Origin: G963665405 sp963665405
GTDB lineage: Bacteria; Chloroflexota; Dehalococcoidia; Lucifugimonadales; G963665405
Reading direction: 5' to 3'
Assembly: GCA_963665405.2 (NCBI GenBank)
Contig: CAXXUH010000004.1
Span: 558,001-622,000, forward strand
Length of the DNA: 64,000 bases
The translations under genes were made by a program, and so were the position numbers. Below are positions 1 through 8,924 of the stretch, in pieces. The notes under the pieces are model-generated. The model made no database searches, had not been told where the DNA came from, and saw only the letters and a list, made by a program, of their open reading frames with translations. Each line of letters opens with the position of its first letter. Positions within the stretch are counted from its first letter, which is position 1.

Positions 1-1
1 A

Positions 2-1138
2 ATGGTCTTCGAGGTGATCGAGCCCGGGCTGCTGACCACCGTTCAGGACCGGGGAAGGTTTGGGTGCCAGAGATTCGGAGTGCCGACCTCGGGTGCGATG
101 GACGGGTTCGCCCTGAGGGCGGCCAACATCATCGTGGGCAACGACCAGGGAGCCGCCGGTCTGGAGATGACGGTGCTGGGCCCGCAGATCAGGTTTCTGA
201 CCGACACGTGGTTTGCCGTAACGGGTGCGGACCTCCTCTTCACGCTGGACGGTAAGCCCGTGCCACGATGGGAGAGCATCAGGGCAGGGGAGGGAAGCGT
301 ACTGGCGTCCGAGGGCATGCACGACGGTATGCGAGGCTACCTGGCCTTCGCCGGAGGAATCGACGTCCCGCTGTTGATGGACAGCAGGTCCACCTATGCC
401 AAGGGTGGATTCGGCGGATTCGAAGGCCGGCCGCTTCGGGCCGGGGATTCGCTCGGCACTCTGCCCCTGAGTCTTGGTTCCACGTATGTCCAACGCGGAC
501 TGCCCGACGACTGCGAGGTCGTCGCCTACGGCCATCAGCACGAGATCAGAGTCGTCATGGGCCCTCAGGAAAGGGCCTTCACCGCGGAAGGCACGTCGCG
601 CCTGGTCGGCTCCGAATATGCGGTGACCGCGCAGTCCGACCGCATGGGCTACAGACTCGAGGGACCGGCGATAAGGCACGAGGTGGGTCCGGACATCGTC
701 TCCGACGGAAGCCCGCTGGGGGCCGTCCAGGTCCCCGGCGACGGCTCTCCCATCGTCCTGATGGCGGATCGCGGCACCACCGGCGGCTACGCCAAGGTGG
801 CGACCGTGATCGGCACAGACGTCGGCAGACTGGCTCAGGCCACGCCTGGAGACACCGTGACGTTCCGGGCGGTGTCGGTCTCGGAAGCGCACTCGATCCT
901 CCGGGAGGAGGAGGCGATACTGGCCGACATGGACCCGGCGATCGCGCTGGCCAGCTCTCTCGGAAGGGTGAGCATCGAGGTGGACGGCGAGGCGGTCCCG
1001 GTGGCCGACGAGTCGGGCGCCCTGATCTCTCGGGCCGCGTCCCCGGTCCACCCCGGCAACGGCCGGAATCACGGGGTGAAGGCGACCGTTCAGGGACACG
1101 CCTTCGAGTTCGATGTGAGCGTCCGAGAGGGGGAATGA
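2..1138 (+). CDS. pxpC: 5-oxoprolinase subunit C-like / biotin-dependent carboxyltransferase family protein
   Basis: The product (378 aa) belongs to the PxpC/KipA/urea-amidolyase C-domain family; PxpC acts with PxpB and PxpA in ATP-dependent 5-oxoproline hydrolysis. The N-terminus shows the family signature EPGLLTTVQDRGR (residues 7-19), followed by GVPTSGAMDGFALR, and the interior has the conserved GxxxGGYAKVATVI-type segment near residue 260. The family is usually about 310-340 aa, so the last 60 or so residues form an extension ending in a short beta-rich segment. The ATG is two bases into the window and sits where family members normally start, so the gene is probably complete, but any ribosome binding site and the expected pxpA/pxpB partners lie outside. 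The family is clear; the substrate is not proven. Confidence 0.8.
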   Translation: MVFEVIEPGLLTTVQDRGRFGCQRFGVPTSGAMDGFALRAANIIVGNDQGAAGLEMTVLGPQIRFLTDTWFAVTGADLLFTLDGKPVPRWESIRAGEGSVLASEGMHDGMRGYLAFAGGIDVPLLMDSRSTYAKGGFGGFEGRPLRAGDSLGTLPLSLGSTYVQRGLPDDCEVVAYGHQHEIRVVMGPQERAFTAEGTSRLVGSEYAVTAQSDRMGYRLEGPAIRHEVGPDIVSDGSPLGAVQVPGDGSPIVLMADRGTTGGYAKVATVIGTDVGRLAQATPGDTVTFRAVSVSEAHSILREEEAILADMDPAIALASSLGRVSIEVDGEAVPVADESGALISRAASPVHPGNGRNHGVKATVQGHAFEFDVSVREGE

Positions 1139-1173
1139 CCCTCGCCCGACTCACGCGGAACGGCGTCTAGCCG

Positions 1174-1788
1174 ATGCTCGAGTGGCTTCGCGACATCTCC
1201 GACTGGCTTCTCGACCTCGCCGACAGCCCGTGGGGGCCCGTAGCGCTGGCCGTCGGCGCGTTCTTCGAATCCATCATCTTTCCGATCCCGCCGGATCCTC
1301 TTCTCATCGCGATCGCCGTCCCAAACCCAGGCATGGCGCTGTGGCTGGCGGCGCTGGTAACGGTGGCGTCAGTCGCCGGAGCCTTCGGAGGCCACTGGCT
1401 GGGAAAGAGAATCGGGAGGCCGCTCGCCGACCGTCTTTTTAGCGAGGCCAAGGTCGCAACGGTCGAGAGGATGTTTCAGCGGTACGGGACGTGGGCCGTC
1501 CTCGTGGCCGCGTTCAGCCCGATCCCCTACAAGGTGTTCGCCATAACGGCCGGAGTGCTCGACCTCGACCGCCGCCGCTTTCTGATCGCGTCCGTCATCG
1601 GACGGGGGGCTCGGTTCTTCCTGATCGGGGCGCTCGCGATGGTGTTCGGCGAAAAGATCGAGCAGTTTTTCGACGACAACTTCGACACCGTGATGTGGGT
1701 GGTCGCCGCCGGAGTCGTCGCCGCCCTCGCTGCCTACCTGGTGCTCCACAGGTGGCGCCGCACGCGCAGCGCCCCCTCGGGGACGTGA
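1174..1788 (+). CDS. YqaA/DedA-family membrane protein
   Basis: The 204-residue hydrophobic protein has the DedA/VTT (SNARE-associated) architecture. An N-terminal re-entrant region carries FFESIIFPIPPDPLLI (about residues 29-44), the central glycine-rich segment includes GAFGGHWLGKRIGR, and the second half has the conserved FSPIPYKVFAITAGV and a final membrane helix before a basic tail (HRWRRTRS). DedA proteins are membrane scramblases or transporters linked to undecaprenyl-phosphate or lipid flipping; which one applies here cannot be read from sequence. It follows the pxpC-like gene by 35 bases on the same strand and may be cotranscribed. No strong Shine-Dalgarno is visible before the ATG. 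Confidence 0.82.
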   Translation: MLEWLRDISDWLLDLADSPWGPVALAVGAFFESIIFPIPPDPLLIAIAVPNPGMALWLAALVTVASVAGAFGGHWLGKRIGRPLADRLFSEAKVATVERMFQRYGTWAVLVAAFSPIPYKVFAITAGVLDLDRRRFLIASVIGRGARFFLIGALAMVFGEKIEQFFDDNFDTVMWVVAAGVVAALAAYLVLHRWRRTRSAPSGT

Positions 1789-1852
1789 GGCCGCCTACCG
1801 CCGAGGCGATGGGCGGCGTCCCCCCTTCCTAACCTAGGGACTTTCCCCTTTG

Positions 1853-1896
1853 CCCTGTCCTCTCTCCCGGTGGGTGGAAGCTAGAGAGGGCAGTGG
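1853..1896. terminator. Possible bidirectional hairpin between convergent genes
   Basis: An 11-base arm (ctgtcctctct, 1855-1865) pairs with agagagggcag (1883-1893) with one G-T pair, in the gap between the convergent DedA-type gene and the zinc dehydrogenase. No long T-tract follows, so it is a weak terminator candidate. Confidence 0.35.
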
Positions 1897-1913
1897 GACC
1901 CTCCTCGGGTGCA

Positions 1914-3041
1914 CTAGTCCGCCGTCACCACCGACCTGATCACCGGCGTCCCCTCGGCCTTGAGCCACTCCGACTGCTTGTAGGCATTCTCGATGTCGTC
2001 CAGGTTGAACGAGTGGGACACCAGCGTCGTCAGCGGATACCTGTCCTTGGTCCGCTCCAGCATGTCGATCGCGACCGGGAGCAGCCACGGCTCGTAGAAC
2101 GACGTGGGAACGATGTACCTGATCCCGTGGAGGATCCGGTTGAAGTCGACCTCGACCATGCTCCTCGCCGAGATGTTGCCCACCTCCACGTAGGTGCCGC
2201 CTGGGCGCACCATCTCGAGACCCTCCGGAACCACCTGTGGGAATCCGGCGACCTCGACGACCACGTCGGCACCCCTCCGATAGTCCGTAAGCTCCTTCAC
2301 CCTCGCGACCCGGTCGTCCGCGTCCTCGATCTCGTTGATGTTGATCGTGTGGTCCGCCCCGCACCGCTTGGCCAGATCGAGCCGAGCCTGCTGACCGTCG
2401 ATCGCAATGATCAGGCCGGCCCCCTTCTCCCTGGCGTAGGCGGCGGCGTAGAGCCCCAATCCGCCCGCGCCCTGGATGACCACGGCGTCGCCGGTACGCA
2501 TCCTCGACCTCTCCAGCGCCGCCATCACCGTGGTCATGGCGCAGTTGACCGGCGTCAATGCCTCGTCCGACAGGTCGCTGTCGACCCTGAAGACGAACTG
2601 CCCCGGCTTCAGGAGGTAGTAGTCGGCGAAGCCTCCGTCGCAGTACGGGTACTCGCTCACCGGACGTCCGAGATTGAAGTTCGCCGCGCAGTCCGTGTAT
2701 TCGCCACGGATGCAGTGGTAGCAGCGATGGCACGGCGTGTAGTAGGAGAAGAGCACCCGATCCCCTTCCTTCAGCCGCTTGCCAAGGTAGTCTGTGGAGA
2801 CGCCAGGCCCGAGCGTGTGTACCCGTCCGGTGAACTCGTGACCGGTGACGAACCCGTCCGGCTCGCCTTTGGCGTTCTTCATCACGATGTCGCCGCGCCA
2901 TATGTGCAGGTCCGACCCGCATATTCCGCACGCGCTCACCCTGATCAGGATGCTCCCGTGCTCCACCGGCGGAACAGCGTACTCCCTAACATCGACCTCG
3001 CGAGGTCCGGTCAGCACAGCGGCTCTTCCCGTCAGCACCAT
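1914..3041 (-). CDS. Zinc-dependent alcohol/polyol dehydrogenase (MDR superfamily)
   Basis: A 375-residue medium-chain dehydrogenase. The catalytic zinc site is visible as C41 in CGICGSDLH and H68-E69 in the TGHEF motif. The structural zinc lobe has C104, C107, C110 and C118 (CHRCYHC..C). The Rossmann motif GAGGLG is at residues 191-196 and a conserved acidic residue follows in IIAIDGQQ, suggesting NAD(H). These enzymes oxidise alcohols, polyols or threonine-like substrates; the substrate is unknown. The ATG is preceded by AAGGAGGA and a good promoter lies upstream. A second, distinct member of the family is at the end of the window. Confidence 0.88.
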   Translation of the reverse strand: MVLTGRAAVLTGPREVDVREYAVPPVEHGSILIRVSACGICGSDLHIWRGDIVMKNAKGEPDGFVTGHEFTGRVHTLGPGVSTDYLGKRLKEGDRVLFSYYTPCHRCYHCIRGEYTDCAANFNLGRPVSEYPYCDGGFADYYLLKPGQFVFRVDSDLSDEALTPVNCAMTTVMAALERSRMRTGDAVVIQGAGGLGLYAAAYAREKGAGLIIAIDGQQARLDLAKRCGADHTININEIEDADDRVARVKELTDYRRGADVVVEVAGFPQVVPEGLEMVRPGGTYVEVGNISARSMVEVDFNRILHGIRYIVPTSFYEPWLLPVAIDMLERTKDRYPLTTLVSHSFNLDDIENAYKQSEWLKAEGTPVIRSVVTAD

Positions 3042-3085
3042 GGGGTTCCTCCTTCTTGCTTATCTGTAGCGTTCTGAGCGGGGCG

Positions 3086-3114
3086 AGTGTAGCAGTGGCC
3101 TCCCAGCACGTCAA
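3086..3114 (-). promoter_or_regulatory. Sigma-70-type promoter of the zinc dehydrogenase gene
   Basis: Reading the minus strand, TTGACG (3109-3114) is followed after 17 bases by TACACT (3086-3091). The start codon lies about 45 bases downstream with a good ribosome binding site. Predicted from sequence only. Confidence 0.55.
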
Positions 3115-3138
3115 CGATCCGCCTCCTGCAGCCCGGGG

Positions 3139-3365
3139 CCTTTTCAAAGTCCGACAGTTGACCATCCAGCGGTCGTTCCACGCCTCCGACTTTCCTGAGC
3201 GTAGGAGCGCACAGGGCATGCGCTAGGCCTCGGCCGGGGGTTCCGAAGGGGGCACAGCCCCCTTTGCGGGGTTTGGGGTGCCCCAATCCATTGGGCGGGC
3301 GGGCGGGAATTACGAGGGCACCTCAAAGGGGGAGGTACGGGAAATAGTTGGAGAATGAAAAGACC
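3139..3365 (+). repeat. Type B dispersed hairpin repeat, copy B1
   Basis: About 225 bp beginning with ccttttcaaagtccg and ending near gaatgaaaagacc. It is shared with 38108-38331 and, in altered form, 55096-55387; a partial copy lies at 62815-62895. It contains successive small palindromes: gggggc/gccccc around 3247-3264, ttgggg/ccccaa, and ccaat/attgg. Open frames through it on the minus strand are low-complexity shadows repeated at each copy and are not treated as genes. This copy lies in the divergent gap between the zinc dehydrogenase and mutM. Confidence 0.85.
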
Positions 3366-3386
3366 CTAGCCGGCAGGCTGCCGGGC

Positions 3387-3416
3387 TTGCCTTCGGGATG
3401 CGGTAGCGCTCATAAT
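3387..3416 (+). promoter_or_regulatory. Candidate mutM promoter
   Basis: TTGCCT (3387-3392), an 18-base spacer and CATAAT (3411-3416) lie about 30 bases before the mutM start and immediately after repeat B1. The -35 matches only moderately. Confidence 0.35.
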
Positions 3417-3445
3417 GCGCCTTTGGCCCGACCGGGGAGGGGAGC

Positions 3446-4267
3446 ATGCCCGAGGCGCCGGACCTGGAGGTCATCAAGGATTTTCTGGAGGACCGGGTCG
3501 TCGGTCTGAAGATCGACGACGCCTCCGTCCTGAAGCCCAGCGTCATGCGTTCCCTGGCCGGGGATTTCTCCGAGGACGTTGCCGGCCGCGCATTCGAAGG
3601 TTTCCAGCGGCGAGGCAAGTTCCTGCTGATAGCGCTCTCCGGAGACCGGCACCTCGTCATCAATCCGATGCTGACCGGGGCTCTCCAATACTGCGAGGCG
3701 GCGCAGCGGGTCCTCAAGCGGACCTGCGTCGCGATGTCCCTCAGCAACGGGCAGCATCTCCGCTACGTGGACGAGAGGCAGATGGGCCAGGTCTACTACC
3801 TCGGCGGCGATCAGATCAAGGACGTGCCGCGCCTGGGAGACCAGGGCCCCGACGTGCTGGACGATGTATCGTTCGAGGATTTCAAGAGCCGCCTACGACC
3901 CTTCCACGGCGAGATCAAAGGGGTGCTGACCAGGGGCCGGGTCATCTCAGGGATCGGCAACGCCTACGCAGACGAGATCCTGTTCGCCGCGGAGATCTAT
4001 CCGTTCCGGAAGCGCACGCGGCTCAGCGATGAAGAGCTGAAACGGCTGCATGAGAGCGCGAGGGAGGTCGTCGAAGAGGCGATCGGGATCCTCAAACGGC
4101 GGATCGGGGACGACATTCACGTCAAGGTACGGGACTTCCTCAAGGTCCACAGGAAGGGGGGCCAGCCGTGCCCCCGCTGCGGGAGCGCCATCAGCGAGAT
4201 CACCGCGAACAAACGCATCACCAGCTACTGCCGCCGGTGTCAGCCAGGCATGCTGATCAAGACGTGA
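3446..4267 (+). CDS. mutM: Formamidopyrimidine-DNA glycosylase (Fpg/MutM)
   Basis: A 273-residue base-excision repair enzyme that removes 8-oxoguanine and formamidopyrimidines and nicks the abasic site. The catalytic N-terminus is MPEAPD (P2 nucleophile and E3; many homologues read MPELPE). K58 lies in the RRGKFLL segment, the helix-two-turn-helix has GIGNAYADEILF, and the C-terminal zinc finger has C242, C245, C262 and C265. Length is typical. The ATG has GGAGGGGAG just upstream. The 3' end overlaps the convergent ppdK gene by 11 bases. Confidence 0.93.
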   Translation: MPEAPDLEVIKDFLEDRVVGLKIDDASVLKPSVMRSLAGDFSEDVAGRAFEGFQRRGKFLLIALSGDRHLVINPMLTGALQYCEAAQRVLKRTCVAMSLSNGQHLRYVDERQMGQVYYLGGDQIKDVPRLGDQGPDVLDDVSFEDFKSRLRPFHGEIKGVLTRGRVISGIGNAYADEILFAAEIYPFRKRTRLSDEELKRLHESAREVVEEAIGILKRRIGDDIHVKVRDFLKVHRKGGQPCPRCGSAISEITANKRITSYCRRCQPGMLIKT

Positions 4268-6989
4268 CGGCCGGGGGCTGGACGTCGCGCAGGGCAGCCT
4301 GAGCGGCGGCCAGCCTGGCGACCGGCACCCGGAAGGGAGAGCAGCTGACGTAGTCGAGACCGGCGTCGTGAAAAAACTCGATGCTCGACGGGTCTCCGCC
4401 ATGCTCTCCGCAGATCCCCAGCTCGATGTCCGCCCTGGTCTGCCTGCCGAGCTTCACAGCGATCTCGATCAGCTTGCCGACCCCCTTCCTGTCTATCACC
4501 TGGAACGGATCCTCGGGAAGGATATTCCGCTCGACGTACTGGCCCAGGAACTTTCCTTCCGCGTCGTCGCGGCTGAAGCTGAAGGTGGTCTGGGTCAGGT
4601 CGTTGGTCCCGAAGCTGAAGAACTCCGCCGCCTCGGCGATCTCGTCGGCGATCAGCGCCGCCCTCGGCACCTCGATCATCGTCCCGATCTTGAAATCGAC
4701 CGAGATGGCCAACCCCTTCCGGGTCTCCCGGATCGCCTGGTCCAACAGCTCCCGCAAATGCCGCATCTCGCTGCCCCCGGCCACGAGGGGAACCATGATC
4801 TGCGGCCTGGGACCGACCCCGTCCCGAACGACCCTTGCGGCCGCCATGACGATCGCCCTGGTCTGCATCCGGTAGATGCCCGGGAATATTACGCCCAGGC
4901 GGGAGCCGCGCAGGCCGAGCATCGGGTTGACCTCCCGCATCTCGGCGACCGAGGCCAGAAGGCTCTCCTTCTGAGCCAGCAGAGCGGGATCGTCGGCGCC
5001 GACCCGAAGCTCCGTGACCTCGGCGAACAGCTCGTCGTAGGCTGGCAAGAACTCGTGCAGGGGCGGGTCGAGCAGGCGGATGACCAGCGGACGGCTCTCC
5101 ATCACCCTGAAGAGCGCCTCGAAGTCGCTCGTCTGGTGAGATTCGAGCTCGTCGAGCGCGGACTGGTACCGCTCCCGAGCCTCGGTATCCTCCGGCCTCT
5201 GGTTGGACGCATAGGCTGCCAGGATCATCCCCTGGACCACCTCCAGCCGCTCGGGCTCAAAGAACATGTGCTCCGTCCTGCAGAGGCCGATGCCGTCGGC
5301 GCCGAGCTCGATCGCCATCGCGGCGTCCCGTGGATTGTCCGCGTTCGCGTGTACCCCGAGTCTTCTGACGTCGTCGGCCCAGCCCAGCAGCGTCGCCATC
5401 TCGGTCTCGTCGGCCACGCTCGGCTGAATGGTCGCGATACGTCCGAGGAACACCTCCCCGGTCGACCCGTCGATGCTGATCTCTTCGCCGCTCTTGACGG
5501 TCGTCTCGTTGGTCCGGAAGTAGCCCTCCTCCGGGTTCACCTCTATTCCCTGAGCGCCGGCGACACAGGGTTTCCCGAGACCTCGGGCCACCACGGCCGC
5601 GTGGCTTGTCGCTCCGCCTCGTCCCGTGAGAATTCCAGCGGCGGCCAGCATGCCGTGGACGTCCTCGGCTCTCGTCTCTGGTCTGACCAGGATCACGCCG
5701 GCGCCCTTGCCGCCCAGCTCGGCGGCCTCGTCGGGTGAGAAGACCACCCTGCCGGTCGCTCCACCGGGCGAGGCTCCAAGTCCGACGGTAACGACCCTCC
5801 CGTCCTGTTTTGCCTGTCGTTTGGCGTCCCCGGCCAGACGCGGGAGCAGCAGATGGTACATCTGCTCCGGCTCGACCCGGGACAGAGCCTCCCGTTTGTC
5901 TATCAGACCCTCGTCGACCATATCGACCGCCATCTTGATCGCGGCCCTTGCCGTGTGCTTCGCGGACCGGGTCTGGAGCAGGAACAGCTTGCCCCTCTCC
6001 ACCGTGAACTCGATGTCCTGGCAGTCGCGATAGTGGCGTTCGAGCAAGCCGGCGACATCGACCAGGCTCTCGTGAATCTCCGGCATCTCGCCGGCCAGGC
6101 TGGCGAAGTTTCGCGGAGTCGCCGCGCCGGAAACGACGTCCTCTCCCTGGGCGTTCGTCAGATACTCGCCGTACAGCTCCTTGGCTCCGGTCGACGGGTC
6201 GCGGGTGAACAGCACACCGGTGCAGCTATCGTCGTCCGCATTGCCGTACACCATCGCGACGACGCTCACCGCCGTGCACAGGTCGTGTGAGATCCGGTGG
6301 AAGTTGCGATAGTCGATCGCCCGCCGTCCGTTCCAGCTCTTGAAGACCGCCAGCACGGCCATTTCGAGCTGCTCCAAGGGATCGGACGGGATATCGCGTC
6401 CGGCGGCCTCGCGGATCAGCGCCTTGAACTGCGGGACGATCTCCGCCAGGTCCTCGGCCGACAGTTGGCCGCTCAGGGCAAGTCCTGCGGAGGCGCGGCG
6501 CGCGTTGGTCAGGGCCTCGAACCGGCTATTCGCGATTCCGAGCACCACGCTGCCGAACATCTGGATGAAGCGGCGGTGGAGGTCGAGCGCGAACCGCTCG
6601 TCGGTGTTGCGGGCGATGCCTTCCACGATTCCGTCGTTGATGCCCAGATTCAGGATGGTGTCCATCATCCCCGGCATCGAGACCGCGGCTCCGGACCTGA
6701 CCGAGACGAGCAGAGGGTCCGACTTGTTGCCGAAACCCCGGCCGGCATCGCCCTCGAGCTCCTTCAAGGCCGATCCGATCTCGTCCCAGAGGCCCGGCGG
6801 CATCACTTCGCCGGTCCTGTTGAACTCGCGGCACGCCTGCGTGGTGATGGTGAAGCCCGGCGCAACCGGCAAACCGAGGGAGGTCATCTCGGCGAGCTCG
6901 GCGCCCTTGCCGCCAAGCAGGTCCCTCCGGCTGCTGTCTCCCTCCTTGAAGGAGAAGACCCACCGGGTCTTGTCATCACCCTTTTGCAA
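4257..6989 (-). CDS. ppdK: Pyruvate, phosphate dikinase
   Basis: A protein of about 910 residues that interconverts pyruvate + ATP + Pi with PEP + AMP + PPi. The N-terminal ATP-grasp region starts with TRWVFSFKEGD and LLGGKGAELAEM. The swivelling phosphohistidine domain has GGATSHAAVVARG, and the C-terminal PEP/pyruvate barrel has GTNDLTQTTFSFSRDD and GICGEHGGD. An in-frame ATG exists at 7040, but the TTG at 6987-6989 has AGGAG (6999-7003) nine bases upstream and fits the usual N-terminus, so I prefer it. Malate dehydrogenase and the carboxyltransferase genes are elsewhere in the window, and a PPi-driven ion pump (hppA) is also encoded. The direction of flux is not determined. Confidence 0.93.
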   Translation of the reverse strand: MQKGDDKTRWVFSFKEGDSSRRDLLGGKGAELAEMTSLGLPVAPGFTITTQACREFNRTGEVMPPGLWDEIGSALKELEGDAGRGFGNKSDPLLVSVRSGAAVSMPGMMDTILNLGINDGIVEGIARNTDERFALDLHRRFIQMFGSVVLGIANSRFEALTNARRASAGLALSGQLSAEDLAEIVPQFKALIREAAGRDIPSDPLEQLEMAVLAVFKSWNGRRAIDYRNFHRISHDLCTAVSVVAMVYGNADDDSCTGVLFTRDPSTGAKELYGEYLTNAQGEDVVSGAATPRNFASLAGEMPEIHESLVDVAGLLERHYRDCQDIEFTVERGKLFLLQTRSAKHTARAAIKMAVDMVDEGLIDKREALSRVEPEQMYHLLLPRLAGDAKRQAKQDGRVVTVGLGASPGGATGRVVFSPDEAAELGGKGAGVILVRPETRAEDVHGMLAAAGILTGRGGATSHAAVVARGLGKPCVAGAQGIEVNPEEGYFRTNETTVKSGEEISIDGSTGEVFLGRIATIQPSVADETEMATLLGWADDVRRLGVHANADNPRDAAMAIELGADGIGLCRTEHMFFEPERLEVVQGMILAAYASNQRPEDTEARERYQSALDELESHQTSDFEALFRVMESRPLVIRLLDPPLHEFLPAYDELFAEVTELRVGADDPALLAQKESLLASVAEMREVNPMLGLRGSRLGVIFPGIYRMQTRAIVMAAARVVRDGVGPRPQIMVPLVAGGSEMRHLRELLDQAIRETRKGLAISVDFKIGTMIEVPRAALIADEIAEAAEFFSFGTNDLTQTTFSFSRDDAEGKFLGQYVERNILPEDPFQVIDRKGVGKLIEIAVKLGRQTRADIELGICGEHGGDPSSIEFFHDAGLDYVSCSPFRVPVARLAAAQAALRDVQPPAVTS

Positions 6990-7241
6990 AGTCGCTCTCT
7001 CCTGACGAACGGGCCGACTGATCGACAAAGGCCTGGGCATTCGAGGGAATCGCAGCCGGAGACAAAGACTGGGAAAGTTGATGGCCGTGGCGCGGGGGGC
7101 AGGTGTGCGTCATCGCGATTATATTGGCCAGCCGGATCGCGGTCAACCGTGGCGACCCGGAGGCCCGGCCATCCTCAACCGGTTATGTCCGGTCCTGGCT
7201 AGACAGCCGGTGACGTGGAGAGGCGAAAGCCTCTGGGTGGA

Positions 7242-7345
7242 TGATGAAATACGGGGTGTGCAGTCCCGACAAGTCGGGATTGCCGGGAGTCTGAACGTGT
7301 CCCTCATATGTGACTTCTCCTCCCTTCCTGGCCAGCAAGGGGGCC
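7242..7345 (+). repeat. Type A dispersed hairpin repeat, copy A1
   Basis: This copy lies between divergent ppdK and the 3' end of mgtE and fills most of the non-coding gap from 7041 to 7365. It has the conserved ggggtgtgcag lead, a stem formed by tcccgac/gtcggga, the linker gggagtctga, a degenerate second stem and the third palindrome around ccttcctggccag. The first stem differs in sequence from most copies but still pairs. No gene is visible in the rest of the gap. Confidence 0.75.
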
Positions 7346-7365
7346 AGTGGCGCGAGCGCGCCCGC

Positions 7366-8739
7366 TCAGAGCAGGTAGCTGATCAGAATCGTCGCCAACC
7401 CCAATAGCAGCAGGAAGCCGGTGACGTCGGTGACGGTCGTGACGATCACGGCCGAGCCAGCGGCCGGGTCGACGCGCAGCGCGCGCAGCACCAGCGGTGT
7501 CGCGGCGCCGGCGAGGCCGGCTATCGGCATGGTTCCTATCATCGCGATCCCCACCACGACCCCAAGCATGACGTTCCCCTTCCAGGCGTAGGCGAGCAGC
7601 CCGATGGCGACTCCGAGGAAGGCGCCGTGGATGAACACCAGGAACAGCTCCTTGCCCAGCAGGCGTAGCCCGCTACGTCTCGGGACGTCTCCGGTCGCCA
7701 TGCTCCGGATCATGAGGGTCAGGGTCTGAGTCGCGACTATACCGCCGTTCCCGGCGACCACCGGGAGGAACACCGCTATGACGGCCGTCTTCGCAATGGT
7801 CGACTCGAAAGCACCGATCACCAGAGCGGCGGCGATGGTGGTCGCCAGGTTCACGAAAAGCCAGGGTAGCCGCCGGCGCACCGAGCCTCCGAGAGGCCCG
7901 GCCAGCCGCTCCCCGCGGATGCCGGTCATCATATACATGTCTTCGGTGGCCTCCTCCTCCAAGACACCGATGACGTCCTCCAGGAGGATCAGCCCGATCG
8001 GCCTTCGGTCGTCGTCCACCACCGCCAGGTGGTGGAGATCGTAGCGCTCCATGAGGCGAGCGACGTCTTCACGGTCGACGCCGTGGGTAACGGACGTGAT
8101 CTCCGGGTCCATCAGCTCCCCCACCGTGGCTGCCGGTCTCGCCAGAGCCAGGCGGATAGGCCCCAGAGAGCCGGTGAGCCTGCCGTCCCGGTCGACCACG
8201 AGCAGGGAGCTTATGCGCTCGGCCTCTTTGCCCAGAACGCGGAGGCTGTCCAGCGCGTTGGCGGCGGTCAGGTCTTCCTGGAGCTGCAAGAACTCGGATG
8301 TCATGACCCCGCCGGCGCTCTCGTCGCCGAACTCGAGGAGGGGGATCACCTCCCGCGCCTCTTTCATGCCCTCTACGGCGTCTACCAGCCGCTCCTCCGG
8401 GAGCTGCTTCAGGACGTCGACAGCCACGTCCGGGTCGGTCTCGTCCAGGATGCTCGATATGTCCTCCGTCTCTACTTCAGCCAGCGCCTCGGCGGCTTCC
8501 TCAGGCCTGAGGTGCTCGATCATTCTCCCGGAGTCGGTCGGCGAAAGGGCCTCCAGAAGCAGGCGCTGCTGCTCACGGCTCAGGTCGCCGAAGACCCGCG
8601 CCTGATCGACCGCGTGCAGCTCCTCGAAGCCGCGTATCGCCTCGGCCGTCTGCTCCCGAGCGAGCAGCTCGTGGACCCTCTCTATCAGCTCTTCAGCTCT
8701 GTACGTTGGGTCGTGGGCTGTCTGTCTGGGCTCGTCCAT
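7366..8739 (-). CDS. mgtE: Magnesium transporter MgtE
   Basis: A 457-residue Mg2+ channel/transporter. The N-terminal MgtE_N helical superhelix (about residues 15-135) is rich in Asp/Glu and is the cytosolic Mg2+ sensor. A tandem CBS pair follows (about 140-260, with GGVMTSEFLQL and ELMDPEITSV). The C-terminal region has five membrane helices, including PVVAGNGGIVATQTLTL near the selectivity filter and the final helix with TDVTGFLLLLGLA carrying the conserved Asp. Length matches the family. It is divergently transcribed from sdhA. It is probably gated by cytosolic Mg2+ through its own sensor domains; no Mg riboswitch is seen in its short leader. Confidence 0.93.
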   Translation of the reverse strand: MDEPRQTAHDPTYRAEELIERVHELLAREQTAEAIRGFEELHAVDQARVFGDLSREQQRLLLEALSPTDSGRMIEHLRPEEAAEALAEVETEDISSILDETDPDVAVDVLKQLPEERLVDAVEGMKEAREVIPLLEFGDESAGGVMTSEFLQLQEDLTAANALDSLRVLGKEAERISSLLVVDRDGRLTGSLGPIRLALARPAATVGELMDPEITSVTHGVDREDVARLMERYDLHHLAVVDDDRRPIGLILLEDVIGVLEEEATEDMYMMTGIRGERLAGPLGGSVRRRLPWLFVNLATTIAAALVIGAFESTIAKTAVIAVFLPVVAGNGGIVATQTLTLMIRSMATGDVPRRSGLRLLGKELFLVFIHGAFLGVAIGLLAYAWKGNVMLGVVVGIAMIGTMPIAGLAGAATPLVLRALRVDPAAGSAVIVTTVTDVTGFLLLLGLATILISYLL

Positions 8740-8771
8740 GTCTCACCTGCGACCAATAGCACTCCAGTGCG

Positions 8772-8800
8772 ATGATACTTTTTGCGTTCCGGGAGGACAA
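8772..8800 (-). promoter_or_regulatory. Candidate mgtE promoter
   Basis: On the minus strand TTGTCC (8795-8800), a 17-base spacer and TATCAT (8772-8777) end about 32 bases before the mgtE ATG. This leaves a leader too short for a Mg riboswitch. Confidence 0.5.
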
Positions 8801-8861
8801 CTCGCGTTCTCGACCGGGCGCCCCGACCCCGGAGCCGCTCGCGTGCCGGACCTCCCCGCTG

Positions 8862-8890
8862 TTGTAGGCGAATGGGGCTTCTGCTATATT
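8862..8890 (+). promoter_or_regulatory. Candidate sdhABE operon promoter
   Basis: TTGTAG (8862-8867), a 17-base spacer and TATATT (8885-8890) precede the sdhA TTG start by about 35 bases. A GGAGAAG ribosome binding site lies between. Confidence 0.5.
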
Positions 8891-8924
8891 CCAAAGGCGA
8901 CTCGTACCGGAGAAGATAGCCGAA

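Noticed and set aside
2986..3326. Small minus-strand ORFs inside repeat B1 (PKPRKGG..APFGTPGRGLAHAL)
   Set aside because: The same peptide appears wherever the type B repeat occurs; it reflects the repeat, not a gene family.
4368..5738. Long plus-strand frame of 456 codons
   Set aside because: It is antisense to ppdK, whose motifs are unambiguous; the frame is open only because of high GC.
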